Shown: positions 9,717 to 19,064, numbered from the stretch's first letter. The stretch is DNA of 56,722 nucleotides from Gammaproteobacteria bacterium (GCA_018669845.1 JABHSO010000128.1:1-56722); one strand, 5' to 3'. Translations and numbers: made by a program. Notes: generated by a model from the letters alone, not told the origin.

Positions 9717-10215
9717 TTTTCTGCAATAATATTTTATTTTCTAACCGTCTATTTTTATCTGGATCGTCAACTGACTTTATAGATTTGATTGAAGAAATAT
9801 AGGCTTCCGGAAATTTTAAATATTTAGCACCGAGTAAAACGAGTTCCTTATACCAGTGGTATGGCTCAATGTTTTCAAAAATATATTCCGGTTGTGCGAA
9901 ATAGCAAAAGCAACTGTATTGCTTTGCCTGATATTTAAGTTCTATTTTTTTATCCTTATAGCCGAATCCGTTTCCTTCGAATTTATCCAGAATATGTTTA
10001 TGTTCAGCCGCTAACTCGTATATTGCACCGTGGATAAAATCTGATGATCTACCTGTTTCTATTAAATTACATTTTGCAGAACCGTCATGACTTTTTTTAT
10101 GAAATTTAAGAGTATGTCTCTCTAGTTGAATTGTACTTATCAGCTTTGCAGAGGGTACCCGATCCTGTAAACGAACTGGGTGAAGGTTAGAGCCATAGGC
10201 AAAATAATGCATCAT
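9700..10215 (-). CDS. Gamma-glutamylcyclotransferase-fold protein
   Basis: A 171-residue protein of the GGCT (cyclotransferase) fold. The substrate-binding signature YFAYGSNL is at residues 4-11 and the catalytic glutamate lies in LDKFEGNGFGY (about residue 79). Members release 5-oxoproline from gamma-glutamyl compounds, or act on related gamma-glutamylamines; which substrate applies here is not clear. Either of two adjacent ATGs (10215 or 10212) can start it. It lies upstream of, and in a different transcription order from, the radical SAM gene: the gap is 34 bases and the strand is the same, so it may be the second gene of that unit. Confidence 0.85.
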   Translation of the reverse strand: MMHYFAYGSNLHPVRLQDRVPSAKLISTIQLERHTLKFHKKSHDGSAKCNLIETGRSSDFIHGAIYELAAEHKHILDKFEGNGFGYKDKKIELKYQAKQYSCFCYFAQPEYIFENIEPYHWYKELVLLGAKYLKFPEAYISSIKSIKSVDDPDKNRRLENKILLQKILTFR

Positions 10216-10249
10216 TTATTTAATATCCTTTATTGCCTTTGATTTACAG

Positions 10250-11359
10250 CTAAGACTTATTACTCATTCGAACAGGCTGGCGTTTAGCCCCCCAGGTTCC
10301 AGGTGAGGATTCAAAAATGCCAGAACATACACTTCCACAGTTAATGCATTTCCCCTCATCAGATAAGTTCCATTCTGACAATTCATACCAGTTACGTCCT
10401 ATTAAAATTTGAGAGCAATGGTGGCAATATGTGCTTTCCCCTTTTTTATCATGAACATTTCCCGTGTAGGCATACCGCACACCATTTTTTTGAGCAATGT
10501 CACGAGCTTGAGTTAAGGTTTCCCCTGGAGTTGATGGAATGTCCAGAATCTTGAAAGCTGGATGATAAGCGGTGAAATGCATGGGCACATCAGCGCCAAG
10601 ATTTTTGACTACCCATTTTGTCATAGCATCTATTTCTTCTTTGGAATCATTTTTACCTGGAATGAGTAAGGTGGTTAACTCTACCCAGACGTTGGTATGT
10701 TGCTTAAGATATATAAGCGTATCCAAAACCGGTTGGAGATGGCTGCCTGTCATGTGTTGATAAAAATCATCGGTAAATGCTTTCAGGTCGACATTTGCAG
10801 CATCCATGTGTTGAAAAAATTCTTTGCGTGGTTCAGGACAAATATATCCTGCGGTAACAGCAACTGTTTTGATGTTTTGTTGATGACAGGCTTTAGCAAC
10901 ATCTATCGCGTATTCATGAAAGATAACAGGGTCGTTATAGGTAAAAGCAACTGATCGACAGCCCAGCTCATGGGCGGTGTTTGCAATTTCTAATGGACTG
11001 GCATTATCAGCCAGGGTATCGTTTTCTCGTGATTTACTGATATCCCAGTTTTGACAAAATTTGCAGGATAGATTGCAACCGGCGGTTCCAAAACTGAATA
11101 CAGAGGTGCCGGGCAGGAAATGATTGAGAGGTTTTTTTTCTATGGGGTCAACACAGAATCCACTGGATCGACCATAAGAAGTGAGTACAATTTTTCCAGC
11201 CTGATTTGCTCGAATAAAACAAAGGCCACGCTGGCCTTCTTTCAATTTGCAAAAACGCGGGCATAAATCACATTGCACCTTGCCCTTATCGATGGCATGC
11301 CAATAACGTGTGGCTACGGTATTGGTATTGAGATTTTTATTGAATGCTTCAGTATTCAT
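10250..11359 (-). CDS. amrS: AmmeMemoRadiSam system radical SAM enzyme
   Basis: A 369-residue radical SAM protein of the type that always travels with MEMO1-like and AMMECR1-like proteins. The [4Fe-4S] motif CNLSCKFC has its cysteines at residues 95, 99 and 102. An N-terminal cysteine cluster (C30, C33, C37, C47) and a C-terminal pair of CxxC-type motifs (CHHC and CINCGSVC) look like extra metal sites. The reaction of this system is not established. The AGGAG ribosome-binding site is about 10 bases before ATG 11359. The gene diverges from amrB across 69 bases, so a shared control region is likely. Confidence 0.92.
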   Translation of the reverse strand: MNTEAFNKNLNTNTVATRYWHAIDKGKVQCDLCPRFCKLKEGQRGLCFIRANQAGKIVLTSYGRSSGFCVDPIEKKPLNHFLPGTSVFSFGTAGCNLSCKFCQNWDISKSRENDTLADNASPLEIANTAHELGCRSVAFTYNDPVIFHEYAIDVAKACHQQNIKTVAVTAGYICPEPRKEFFQHMDAANVDLKAFTDDFYQHMTGSHLQPVLDTLIYLKQHTNVWVELTTLLIPGKNDSKEEIDAMTKWVVKNLGADVPMHFTAYHPAFKILDIPSTPGETLTQARDIAQKNGVRYAYTGNVHDKKGESTYCHHCSQILIGRNWYELSEWNLSDEGKCINCGSVCSGIFESSPGTWGAKRQPVRMSNKS

Positions 11360-11428
11360 GTTTCATATCTCCTGTAATGACACTATACTGAAGTTCATGG
11401 GATCTGTCAGACATGGGACTCAATTACT

Positions 11429-12235
11429 ATGCTTTCGACTAATAGTTTAATAAGAACGCCTGCAGTTGCGGGTCAGTTTTATCCGGCTGAGCCTGCTCAG
11501 CTTGCAAATCAGATCATGGATTTGCTTAAGTCAGTAAAAGAACGACCCTCTTCGGCTCATGTAAAAGCATTAATTGTTCCTCACGCCGGTTTCATCTATT
11601 CAGGCCCGATCGCGGCAAGTGCTTATCAAAACCTAAAGCAACAATCAGATCAGATCCATCGAGTTGTATTACTTGGCCCCTCTCACCGGGTTGGTTTTCA
11701 TGGCATCGCTACGATTTCTGCCAACGAATATCAGATGCCACAAGGTAATATTAAAATAGATCGTTCTTCCCTGAATATGATTGAAAGTCTGCCTCAGGTT
11801 CAGCAACTGGATAAAGCACACGAATTTGAGCACAGTCTGGAAGTACAGTTACCTTTCCTGCAGTCAATATTAAATGATTTTACTCTTGTGCCGCTGGTGG
11901 TGGGTGACTGTCAGGCAAACCAGGTTGCAGAAGTACTGGAGTTATTATGGGGAGGAGATGAAACGTTGATTGTAATCAGTTCAGATTTGAGCCATTTCAA
12001 TAATTATGAAGTAGCCTGTGTGCAAGATCAGAAAACATCTGATGCTATCTTAAGTCTGGCCCCGGAAAAAATTCAACACAATGATGCCTGTGGACGAAAT
12101 CCGCTGAATGGTTTACTGGTTTCAGCGAAGAAGCATAATCTTGAACCAGATCTTATCGATTTACGAAACTCGGGTGATACAGCGGGTTCTCATGATCGGG
12201 TAGTGGGATATGGTGCTTACCTGTTTTATGATTAA
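11429..12235 (+). CDS. amrB: AmmeMemoRadiSam system protein B (MEMO1-like)
   Basis: A 268-residue MEMO1-family protein, related in fold to class III extradiol dioxygenases. Conserved histidine-bearing blocks are visible: VPHAGFIYSGP (about 49-59), LGPSHRVGFHG, HEFEHSLEVQLPFL, and VISSDLSHF near residue 186. These supply the metal-site residues of the family. The human relative MEMO1 has been reported to bind copper or iron; the bacterial role in the radical SAM system is unresolved. It is followed immediately by the AMMECR1-like gene and divergent from the radical SAM gene, completing the three-component set. Confidence 0.92.
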   Translation: MLSTNSLIRTPAVAGQFYPAEPAQLANQIMDLLKSVKERPSSAHVKALIVPHAGFIYSGPIAASAYQNLKQQSDQIHRVVLLGPSHRVGFHGIATISANEYQMPQGNIKIDRSSLNMIESLPQVQQLDKAHEFEHSLEVQLPFLQSILNDFTLVPLVVGDCQANQVAEVLELLWGGDETLIVISSDLSHFNNYEVACVQDQKTSDAILSLAPEKIQHNDACGRNPLNGLLVSAKKHNLEPDLIDLRNSGDTAGSHDRVVGYGAYLFYD

Positions 12236-12245
12236 AGAGTTTTTT

Positions 12246-12800
12246 ATGTATAACCAACAACAACGTGATCAATTACTACAACTTGCCAGGGACTCAATAT
12301 CCTGCGGATTGAAAAATTCTACAGCGCTGACGATTAAAGTGCAGGATTTTGACAGTGAGTTACAACAGAACCGAGCCTGTTTTGTAACGCTACATAAAAA
12401 TAATCAATTAAGAGGTTGTATCGGAAGTTTAGAAGCTCATCGAGCTCTGGTTCTGGATGTTTGTGAAAATGCATATTCTGCTGCGTTCAGAGATCCACGT
12501 TTTAACCGTTTGCAGGAAAATGAGTTTGATCAATTAGTGCTGAGTATTTCGGTGTTAACGCCTTCAACAGAAATTGATTTTAATTCAGAACAAGATTTAC
12601 TGGATAAAATTAAACCGGGCATTGATGGATTGATTTTGCAGGAGGGCCATCATCGAGGCACTTTTTTACCCTCGGTGTGGGAGCAATTACCAGATCCTGT
12701 TCAGTTTTTACAGTATTTAAAAATTAAGGCAGGTTTATCTGCTAGTTTCTGGTCTAATAATATCGGAGTTAGCAGGTATCAAACAGAATCTTTTGAATAA
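12246..12800 (+). CDS. amrA: AmmeMemoRadiSam system protein A (AMMECR1-like)
   Basis: A 184-residue AMMECR1-domain protein, with the family signature LRGCIGSLEA at about residues 55-64 and a further RDPRFNRL block. I start it at ATG 12246, 10 bases after the amrB stop and about 7 bases after an AAAGAG ribosome-binding site. An upstream in-frame ATG at 12228 or GTG-class start at 12210 would overlap amrB and add residues with no family match. The domain is thought to be an enzyme partner or substrate-binding part of the radical SAM system; no reaction is proven. Confidence 0.9.
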   Translation: MYNQQQRDQLLQLARDSISCGLKNSTALTIKVQDFDSELQQNRACFVTLHKNNQLRGCIGSLEAHRALVLDVCENAYSAAFRDPRFNRLQENEFDQLVLSISVLTPSTEIDFNSEQDLLDKIKPGIDGLILQEGHHRGTFLPSVWEQLPDPVQFLQYLKIKAGLSASFWSNNIGVSRYQTESFE

Positions 12801-12877
12801 GCAGGGTGTGTTGCTGCACCTGTAAGCAGAATTGAGAGTTGCCTACTGGTTAAAGTGGTGCGAGTGGCGCACCCTAC
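12801..12877. repeat. Degenerate GTAGGGTG...CACCCTAC palindromic element, copy 1
   Basis: The left arm GCAGGGTGTGTTGCTGCACC starts right at the amrA stop and the right arm GGTGCGAGTGGCGCACCCTAC ends at 12877. The arms are imperfect inverted repeats about 35 bases apart. The right arm closely matches that of the element at 25744-25810, so both belong to one dispersed palindromic family, probably REP- or MITE-like. Its position after amrA would let it form a 3'-end hairpin. Confidence 0.6.
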
Positions 12878-12898
12878 CTATTACTTCGAGATCAAGGG

Positions 12899-13864
12899 TT
12901 ATTCAATGGGGAAGTCAGTATTTTCACCGGCTACAACATCAACGTTATCGATGGTCTCAAAAACAACCTCAACATTATCATTTTCATCGTCCAGATTAGC
13001 GACACAGGTAAAGGCCAGGGTATAAGCCCCTTCTGACAGAAAACCTACTTCGTAACTGTAAACTTCCGTAATATCATCGTAGCTAAGCAGTGATGCTGTC
13101 ACTGGATCAATATCGGTGTCATCAATATCAGCAGAGGTAATATCATCTGGTGTAATGTCATTGCCTTCAAATACATAAACTGCATTACCCGTTGAACAGT
13201 GGCTTGCCTCAAGCAAGGTAGCAGCAACAGTACCACTGATACTGCCGGTATTAATATTTTGGATCAGTCGCAAAACAGGTTTTAGTATGTAACCAGGCTG
13301 TCCTTTTGGATCGGTAATTGATTTGCGTAAATCAAAATCGATAGTGTAAACAGAATTATCATCAGCCACTGTCATGTCAGCTGTTCCTGCTGCAACAGTA
13401 AAAGGGGTATTTAGTTTAAGCCCGGTTTGAGATCCACTGGGTACGCGTAACTCGTGTTGAGTTCCAGCAATAGTGATATAAGAATCCATCACGTCATCAT
13501 ATTCGGCATTAACACCAAGTCTAATCTGGTTATAACTACCGGCAGGAATTTCTACATTTTCAAGCAAAGGCTGACTGGCAACACCTTGCAAAGCAAGCAG
13601 GTCAATAGACATTTTGCTTTCATCTTCATCAGGAGTCGAGTCATCATCTTCAAAGTTGAAAACTATTTCATCACCTTCGTTTGGCAATAAAGAGACTGAC
13701 GTAAATTCAATAACGACTTCATCCGCTTCATCGACGGGGGCATCGGTAATATTCAAACTAATTAGAGCAGTAGAAGAAGTTTCTTCTTCAGTAGAGCTAC
13801 TACAGGCTGCAAGTAATAACGTTGATAAAATAATTGATGAGAGTATTGAGATATTTCTTTTCAT
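12899..13864 (-). CDS. DUF4382 lipoprotein
   Basis: A 321-residue lipoprotein with an N-terminal signal and lipobox LLAAC (Cys21). Residues about 33-190 form a DUF4382 domain (LNITDAPVDEADEVVIEFTS, and IPAGSYNQIRLGV). This beta-rich domain occurs in secreted and outer-membrane proteins of marine bacteria. The C-terminal part (about 200-321) is acidic and looks like a carboxypeptidase-regulatory or Ig-like beta-sandwich (GSISGTV...). The protein is very acidic overall. No enzyme is suggested; a surface binding or scaffold role is an inference. The membrane protein upstream on the same strand ends 71 bases away. Confidence 0.8.
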   Translation of the reverse strand: MKRNISILSSIILSTLLLAACSSSTEEETSSTALISLNITDAPVDEADEVVIEFTSVSLLPNEGDEIVFNFEDDDSTPDEDESKMSIDLLALQGVASQPLLENVEIPAGSYNQIRLGVNAEYDDVMDSYITIAGTQHELRVPSGSQTGLKLNTPFTVAAGTADMTVADDNSVYTIDFDLRKSITDPKGQPGYILKPVLRLIQNINTGSISGTVAATLLEASHCSTGNAVYVFEGNDITPDDITSADIDDTDIDPVTASLLSYDDITEVYSYEVGFLSEGAYTLAFTCVANLDDENDNVEVVFETIDNVDVVAGENTDFPIE

Positions 13865-13935
13865 AGTTCACCAGAAATAAGTAAGGAAAGTTAAGAATAT
13901 ATTATATGGGAAAGTGTGCCCAAATAAAGTGAGGT

Positions 13936-14931
13936 TTATCGCTTTACATCAGTTAATGTTAAGTCGGGAACATATCGGGCAATAACAGTTTTAGATAAAA
14001 AACTGTAGATAAATCGTCTTGCAAGATACCAGTAAGTCCCAAAAAATAATACAAACAATCCTAGAGCCATTAAAACTATCATCAGTACATTTTGTGTAGT
14101 GCTGATCAGGTTTGGTAATAATTGAGTGGCCGCATAGATCATATAGACCTGAGTAGAAATTAGCATTGATCGACGATCAACCAGCAGAGCCAGTAAAAAG
14201 AACAGTATGAAAAATGAAATGATGATGATTTCTGCATCAATAGATTGAATCCATTGAATATTACTGGTCAGCGTTGAAAACATCAAACCATGCACCATTA
14301 ATGGTGCAGCGAGTAAATGTAACCAGAATGCGGTGTCACTTAAATGTGACACTCTTCTGGTATCTAATACATCAAAACCCATTGCAACCATAAAAACGAT
14401 AAACCCCAAAATTGCTAAGATGGCTGGATTTTCCATAACATTCCAGCCTAGCTGGATAATAACAATCGCAACCAGTCCCATGGTCAGAGGTAAGAAACTG
14501 AAAGGCATTTTGTAACGCAGGTAATAAACCAGGCTGGTCAGACTGAGAATGGCTAGGCCAAATGTAGTGGCTTCCTGGTGATTAAATTCAATAGCCTTAT
14601 TAACGAAATATAAAATTGCCACCAGAATTGCAATGCCGGGTAACGCCAGTTTTCTAACCCTGACCAGCCACTCAGAAACCAGCACAAATCCTGCGGCCGG
14701 AATGAAATAAGCATATCCTGATAATTCAGCCATGTTGATCGCTAGAACCAGTAAAATGATACCGATAGTTATAAAAATGTCACCAAAACTACGGATGAAC
14801 CTGAGCGGTTCTTCTTGAATATCATGGTCCTCTGGTTTCTGTTGAATGATAAATTGATAAAGGGCATCGACCTGGTTTGCGTTTAATACTTTTTTATCAA
14901 CGGCTTTGAGTAATATTGATTTTGAAATCAT
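13936..14931 (-). CDS. Polytopic membrane protein, DUF2157-like
   Basis: A 331-residue protein with a short cytoplasmic N-terminus (about 55 residues, with the helix LLKAVDKKVLNANQVDALYQFI) and about nine membrane helices from residue 48 onward. The layout, an N-terminal helix-turn-helix-like segment then a bundle of hydrophobic helices, resembles DUF2157 proteins, but I cannot confirm the family by eye. No catalytic motif is seen. The end of the protein carries a basic tail. Function is unknown. Confidence 0.6.
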   Translation of the reverse strand: MISKSILLKAVDKKVLNANQVDALYQFIIQQKPEDHDIQEEPLRFIRSFGDIFITIGIILLVLAINMAELSGYAYFIPAAGFVLVSEWLVRVRKLALPGIAILVAILYFVNKAIEFNHQEATTFGLAILSLTSLVYYLRYKMPFSFLPLTMGLVAIVIIQLGWNVMENPAILAILGFIVFMVAMGFDVLDTRRVSHLSDTAFWLHLLAAPLMVHGLMFSTLTSNIQWIQSIDAEIIIISFFILFFLLALLVDRRSMLISTQVYMIYAATQLLPNLISTTQNVLMIVLMALGLFVLFFGTYWYLARRFIYSFLSKTVIARYVPDLTLTDVKR

Positions 14932-15124
14932 TAGGTTAGTTTGAAAGTTGAAATCCGCAGAAATAAGATTAGGAATTGATTCGGGTCATGATAGATAAAG
15001 TAATAATAACTAAAATGGTGAAATAGATTGTAGAGTAAATAAATTATATAGGTATAGATGTTTATTATATAAAAACAGCTTTCATTGAATTAAAAATGTA
15101 ACATAATTAACACTTGCAAAGTTT

Positions 15125-15138
15125 AAAGTTGCAACTTT
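15125..15138. promoter_or_regulatory. Perfect 14-bp palindrome upstream of the polyamine-type ABC operon
   Basis: AAAGTTGCAACTTT is perfectly palindromic and ends 21 bases before the potD-like ATG. The core TTGCAA occurs a second time at 15114-15119, 15 bases upstream in the same orientation, so the region carries two half-site-like hexamers. An AGGAGA ribosome-binding site (15148-15153) sits 6 bases before the start. This looks like an operator for the transporter operon; the regulator is not identifiable. Confidence 0.5.
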
Positions 15139-15159
15139 TACATAATCAGGAGAGATATA

Positions 15160-16224
15160 ATGAAAATAACTGGAATGCTTACTGCAGCAGCCCTAATAAT
15201 GGCAACATCAGGCCCTGCCCTTTCAACCGAAACGCTCAAAATTTTGACCTGGACCGGTTATGCCCCAAAAGCATTGATCGAAAAATTTGAAAAGCAAACA
15301 GGTATTAAAGTAGAGCCGACTTATTCAAATAATGAAGAAATGATTGCCAAACTACGTGCGACTCGTGGCAGTGGTTTCGATTTAATTCAGCCTTCACAGG
15401 ATCGCATTTCATCTGTTCAGGATAAATATAAAATCTATCAGGCTATTGATTATTCAAAAATTGAATCAGATCAAATTATTACTTCTATGCTGGAAGCCGT
15501 GAAGAAGAATACAAAGGTAAAAGGTAAATCCTATGCGGTTCCTTTTTGCTATGGTACTTCTGGACTGGTGGTTAACACTAAAAAAGCACCTTATGCGAGA
15601 GACTATGATGCCTTATTAAATCCTGCTTATTCAGGACGTATCAGTTATCGCCTTAAGCGCCCAACCTTAATTGCCATGGCATTTGCCAAAGGTGATGATC
15701 CATTCGAAAAATATTCAGATGTAAAAGCTTATTCTGAATTGATGAATGGTGTTGGTGCTGACCTGATGTCAGGAAAAGGACTAGTTAAAAATTATTATGC
15801 TAATGGTGACGCATTACTTGAGTTAATGCGTAGTGGTGAAGTTAATGTTGCCATGGCCTGGGATAATGGTGGCTGGAAACTGCATGACGAAAATCCTGAT
15901 ATCGACTTTGTTGCTCCAAAAAGTGGTGCATTAGGCTGGATTGATACTTTCGCTATTCCTGCAAAAGCTAAAAATGTTGATGGTGCTTATAAATGGATCA
16001 ATTTTATGCTGAAAGCTGAAAATGCTGCTTATTTCACCAACCAGGAAAAGTATGGAACAGCCTCTAAGGGTGCTGCTAAACATCTTGATGCTAAAATTCG
16101 CGAAAACTTTTCACGTTCTTTTTCTTCGGCTGATATAGATAACATCAACTGGTACCCACCAGTACCAGCAAAACTGGAATCTATAGAAGGTAAAATTTTA
16201 GATAAAGTAAAAGCATCTAATTAG
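15160..16224 (+). CDS. potD: Polyamine-type ABC transporter periplasmic binding protein (PotD/PotF-like)
   Basis: A 354-residue class of spermidine/putrescine-binding protein. The signal peptide is residues 1-22 (ending GPALSTE). The mature start LKILTWTGYAPKALIEKFEKQ is typical of the PotD family, as is VAMAWDNGGW, and the IDNINWYPP end. These bind the polyamine between two lobes in the periplasm and hand it to the permease. The partner genes potA, potB and potC follow in order in one operon. The exact substrate (spermidine, putrescine, or another cation) cannot be set from this. It lies behind a perfect palindrome (15125-15138). Confidence 0.88.
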   Translation: MKITGMLTAAALIMATSGPALSTETLKILTWTGYAPKALIEKFEKQTGIKVEPTYSNNEEMIAKLRATRGSGFDLIQPSQDRISSVQDKYKIYQAIDYSKIESDQIITSMLEAVKKNTKVKGKSYAVPFCYGTSGLVVNTKKAPYARDYDALLNPAYSGRISYRLKRPTLIAMAFAKGDDPFEKYSDVKAYSELMNGVGADLMSGKGLVKNYYANGDALLELMRSGEVNVAMAWDNGGWKLHDENPDIDFVAPKSGALGWIDTFAIPAKAKNVDGAYKWINFMLKAENAAYFTNQEKYGTASKGAAKHLDAKIRENFSRSFSSADIDNINWYPPVPAKLESIEGKILDKVKASN

Positions 16225-16256
16225 TATAATTGAAGAACCCCTGATCAGGAGTCTAT

Positions 16257-17324
16257 ATGTCAAACGACCTTGAAGTAGAAAACCTGGTCAGGGATTTCAC
16301 TGCCTTTCGGGCAGTGGATAATATAAATTTTGAAGTGGAACAAGGAAGTTTCTTTTCTATTCTGGGTCCGTCTGGTTGTGGTAAAACCACTTTACTCAGA
16401 ATGATTGCTGGTTTTCTTGAACCCAGCAGCGGTGATATCCGTATTCGTAATGAGTCGGTTTTGGGCGTTCCCCCAAACCTCCGACCGGTTAATCTAATTT
16501 TTCAGCATCTATCTTTATTTCCAATGATGGATGTAAAGGAAAATATTTCTTTTGGTTTAAAACGGCGTAAATTTGGACAGGCTGAAATTGATAAACAGGT
16601 TTCTTCCATTTTGGATCGGGTTGGTTTACCGGACTATTCCAGCAAACAGATACACCAGTTATCAGGTGGACAAAGACAGCGTGTGGCAATTGCCCGGGCG
16701 CTGGTACTGGAACCTTCCATATTATTACTGGATGAACCTTTAGGTGCTCTCGATTTAAAATTGCGTGAACAGATGAAAATAGAACTCAAAAAACTTCAAC
16801 AGGAAGTGGGTACTACTTTCGTGTACATCACCCATGATCAATCTGAAGCTTTAGTCATGAGTGACCATGTGGCAGTTATGAATAATGGTTCATTCGAACA
16901 GATAGACACTCCAAAGAATTTGTATACGCATCCCGGCACCGGGTTTGTGGCCGATTTCATCGGTGAAAATAACTCATTTGACGCAACCGTATCATCCTCT
17001 GACCCTTTCAAGGTTAAACTGGATATGGGCCATGAGTTTTTTGCTCGAGCCATGACATCCCTGAAACAGGGGAAAAAATGTACTCTCTATATCCGTCCGG
17101 AATCGATAGTTATCAATCCAGTGAAAAGTGAAAAAATGAATAACTTCTCTGTTGTGGTGAAAAATGTTTTATTCGATGGAGCCAATACCAAATTGCTGGC
17201 TATTATTGAAAATACATCGCGCGAAATTATGGCGGCCCTGCCTCAGGATAAAAGATTTGATCATATCCAGCCAGGCGACAAACTTGAAGTAGGTGTATTT
17301 GATGATGCCTGTACCTGCTTTTAA
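16257..17324 (+). CDS. potA: Polyamine-type ABC transporter ATP-binding protein
   Basis: A 355-residue ABC ATPase of the PotA type. The Walker A GPSGCGKT is at residues 37-44, the signature LSGGQRQR follows the Q-loop, the Walker B LLLLDEP-type ILLLDEPLGALD is present and the H-loop is in YITHDQSEA. The C-terminal TOBE-like region (about 270-355) is where the regulatory beta-barrel sits in the family. It powers uptake through the two permeases that follow. A CAGGAG ribosome-binding site lies about 10 bases before ATG 16257, and the gap to potD is 32 bases. Confidence 0.92.
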   Translation: MSNDLEVENLVRDFTAFRAVDNINFEVEQGSFFSILGPSGCGKTTLLRMIAGFLEPSSGDIRIRNESVLGVPPNLRPVNLIFQHLSLFPMMDVKENISFGLKRRKFGQAEIDKQVSSILDRVGLPDYSSKQIHQLSGGQRQRVAIARALVLEPSILLLDEPLGALDLKLREQMKIELKKLQQEVGTTFVYITHDQSEALVMSDHVAVMNNGSFEQIDTPKNLYTHPGTGFVADFIGENNSFDATVSSSDPFKVKLDMGHEFFARAMTSLKQGKKCTLYIRPESIVINPVKSEKMNNFSVVVKNVLFDGANTKLLAIIENTSREIMAALPQDKRFDHIQPGDKLEVGVFDDACTCF

Positions 17325-17330
17325 AATGTG

Positions 17331-18182
17331 ATGGCCGGCCGTCTTACACTTTATATATTCCTGGCTCCAGTATTACTGTGGCTTATTTTACTCATTGTTC
17401 TTCCCCATTTAGACCTTTTTTTCATCTCGCTACAGGCAGAAAATGATGTCGGTGACATGGTTTGGTCACTGTCTAACTATGAAGCATTTTTTACTGAAAA
17501 AATATATTGGTTAACTTTTTTAAGAACGGCAATGTATGCAATTTTAACAACTTTCCTGACGTTTATAATTACTTTTCCGATCGCTTTTTATATCACTAAA
17601 GTTTTATCACTCAGAGTAAGTGGCTTTTTTACTATTTTATTACTGGTCCCATTTTGGGTCAGCGAGCTTGTGCGTATTTATGGTTGGATGATTCTGTTAC
17701 GTGAAAGTGGAGTATTCAATCATTACCTGATGGAACTCGGGCTAATCGATAAACCAATCGAAATGTTATACAACGATATCAGTATGATTATGGGCCTGGT
17801 GTATACCTCAATGTTATTCATGGTGGTACCGTTGATATCTTCTCTGGAAGGTCTTGATGATAGCCTGATTGAAGCAGCCTATGACCTGGGTGCCAGCAAG
17901 CTGGTTATTTTCAGAGATATCGTTATCCCCTATATCATGCCCGGTATTACCTCGGGTTCTATTGTGGTGTTCATGCTGACATTGGGTAATTACCTGACGC
18001 CTAATTTAATGGGTGGCAAAAACTCGCTGTGGTTTACCGAGCAAATTTATAACCAGTTTATTGCTAGCTTTAACTGGAATCAGGGAGCCGCATTTGGTTT
18101 TCTACTGCTCGTCTTATCGACATTAATTATCTGGATAGGACTTAAAGTAACTCGTCAAAATCTGTCGAGGGCACTCAGTTGA
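17331..18182 (+). CDS. potB: Polyamine-type ABC transporter permease (PotB-like)
   Basis: A 283-residue inner-membrane permease with about six helices and the cytoplasmic EAA loop typical of importers (YDLGASKLVIFRDIVIPYIMPGI, about residues 182-204). It pairs with PotC to form the channel. The start is ATG 17331, just after the potA stop at 17322-17324; a GTG at 17328 is in frame and would add one residue. Translational coupling to potA is likely because no clear ribosome-binding site precedes it. Confidence 0.88.
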   Translation: MAGRLTLYIFLAPVLLWLILLIVLPHLDLFFISLQAENDVGDMVWSLSNYEAFFTEKIYWLTFLRTAMYAILTTFLTFIITFPIAFYITKVLSLRVSGFFTILLLVPFWVSELVRIYGWMILLRESGVFNHYLMELGLIDKPIEMLYNDISMIMGLVYTSMLFMVVPLISSLEGLDDSLIEAAYDLGASKLVIFRDIVIPYIMPGITSGSIVVFMLTLGNYLTPNLMGGKNSLWFTEQIYNQFIASFNWNQGAAFGFLLLVLSTLIIWIGLKVTRQNLSRALS

Positions 18183-19036
18183 TTAGAACATTACCCAGCG
18201 GAAAAACGTATCGTTATGGCTACATTGCCTACGTTTCGCTATTTTATTTATTTCTATTCTCACCACTGATAGTGACCTGTATTCTGGCTTTCAATGATTC
18301 TAATTTTCCAGGCTTACCATGGGAAGGATTTACTCTGGACTGGTTTTTTGCCGATGAAGAAAAACGTACAGGTGTATTTTTTGATGATAGAAACCTGAAT
18401 GCCACCTGGATCAGTCTACAAACAGCGTTGTCTGTAGCTTTGTTGTCTCTAATTCTTGGCACAATGGCGGCATTTCTGTTTGAACAGGAACAATTCAGAT
18501 TTAAACAACCGTTATTTTTTCTGGCACTGACACCCCTGGTTATTCCCGGTGTTATTTTGGGTATTTCCCTGTTGCTGGCCAGTAATAGTGCAGGGCTGTT
18601 TTTTGAAGAAAAGTTGGGGCTTGATCTAGAAATTCTCAGGCCTAGTTTTGGACTGGTGGTACTGGGTCAAATGTCTTTTATCTCGACTTTTGTGATGCTT
18701 GTGGTATCTGCTCGATTGAAAAAATTTGATACCTCACTGGAAGAAGCGGCACTTAACCTGGGTGCGACTCGACCCGAAGTGATTCGTTACATTACTATCC
18801 CATATTTAAAACCAGCACTAATTGGTGCTGGCTCAGTTGCTTTTCTAATGAGTTTTGAAAACTTTAATACCACCCTGTTCCTTGTAGGTTCAGATACTAC
18901 CCTGCCAATTTCTCTTTATTTACAGGTTAGAGATGGCAGCACACCGCTCATTAATGCGATCTCATTTTTGCTGATATTTACAACGTCTATTCTGGCGTTA
19001 ATTAATTTATTACTGAGCAGAAAGAAAAGTGATTAG
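18179..19036 (+). CDS. potC: Polyamine-type ABC transporter permease (PotC-like), TTG start
   Basis: A 285-residue second permease with about six helices and an EAA loop (LNLGATRPEVIRYITIPYLKPAL). It starts at TTG 18179, which overlaps the potB TGA stop by four bases (TTGA), so it is read by re-initiation. No ATG lies near enough to give an N-terminus with the first membrane helix, so the TTG is well supported. It completes the potDABC unit: binding protein, ATPase and two permeases. Confidence 0.88.
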   Translation: MIRTLPSGKTYRYGYIAYVSLFYLFLFSPLIVTCILAFNDSNFPGLPWEGFTLDWFFADEEKRTGVFFDDRNLNATWISLQTALSVALLSLILGTMAAFLFEQEQFRFKQPLFFLALTPLVIPGVILGISLLLASNSAGLFFEEKLGLDLEILRPSFGLVVLGQMSFISTFVMLVVSARLKKFDTSLEEAALNLGATRPEVIRYITIPYLKPALIGAGSVAFLMSFENFNTTLFLVGSDTTLPISLYLQVRDGSTPLINAISFLLIFTTSILALINLLLSRKKSD

Positions 19037-19064
19037 GTATGGTTGAAGTTGCCTGTTTATATTA

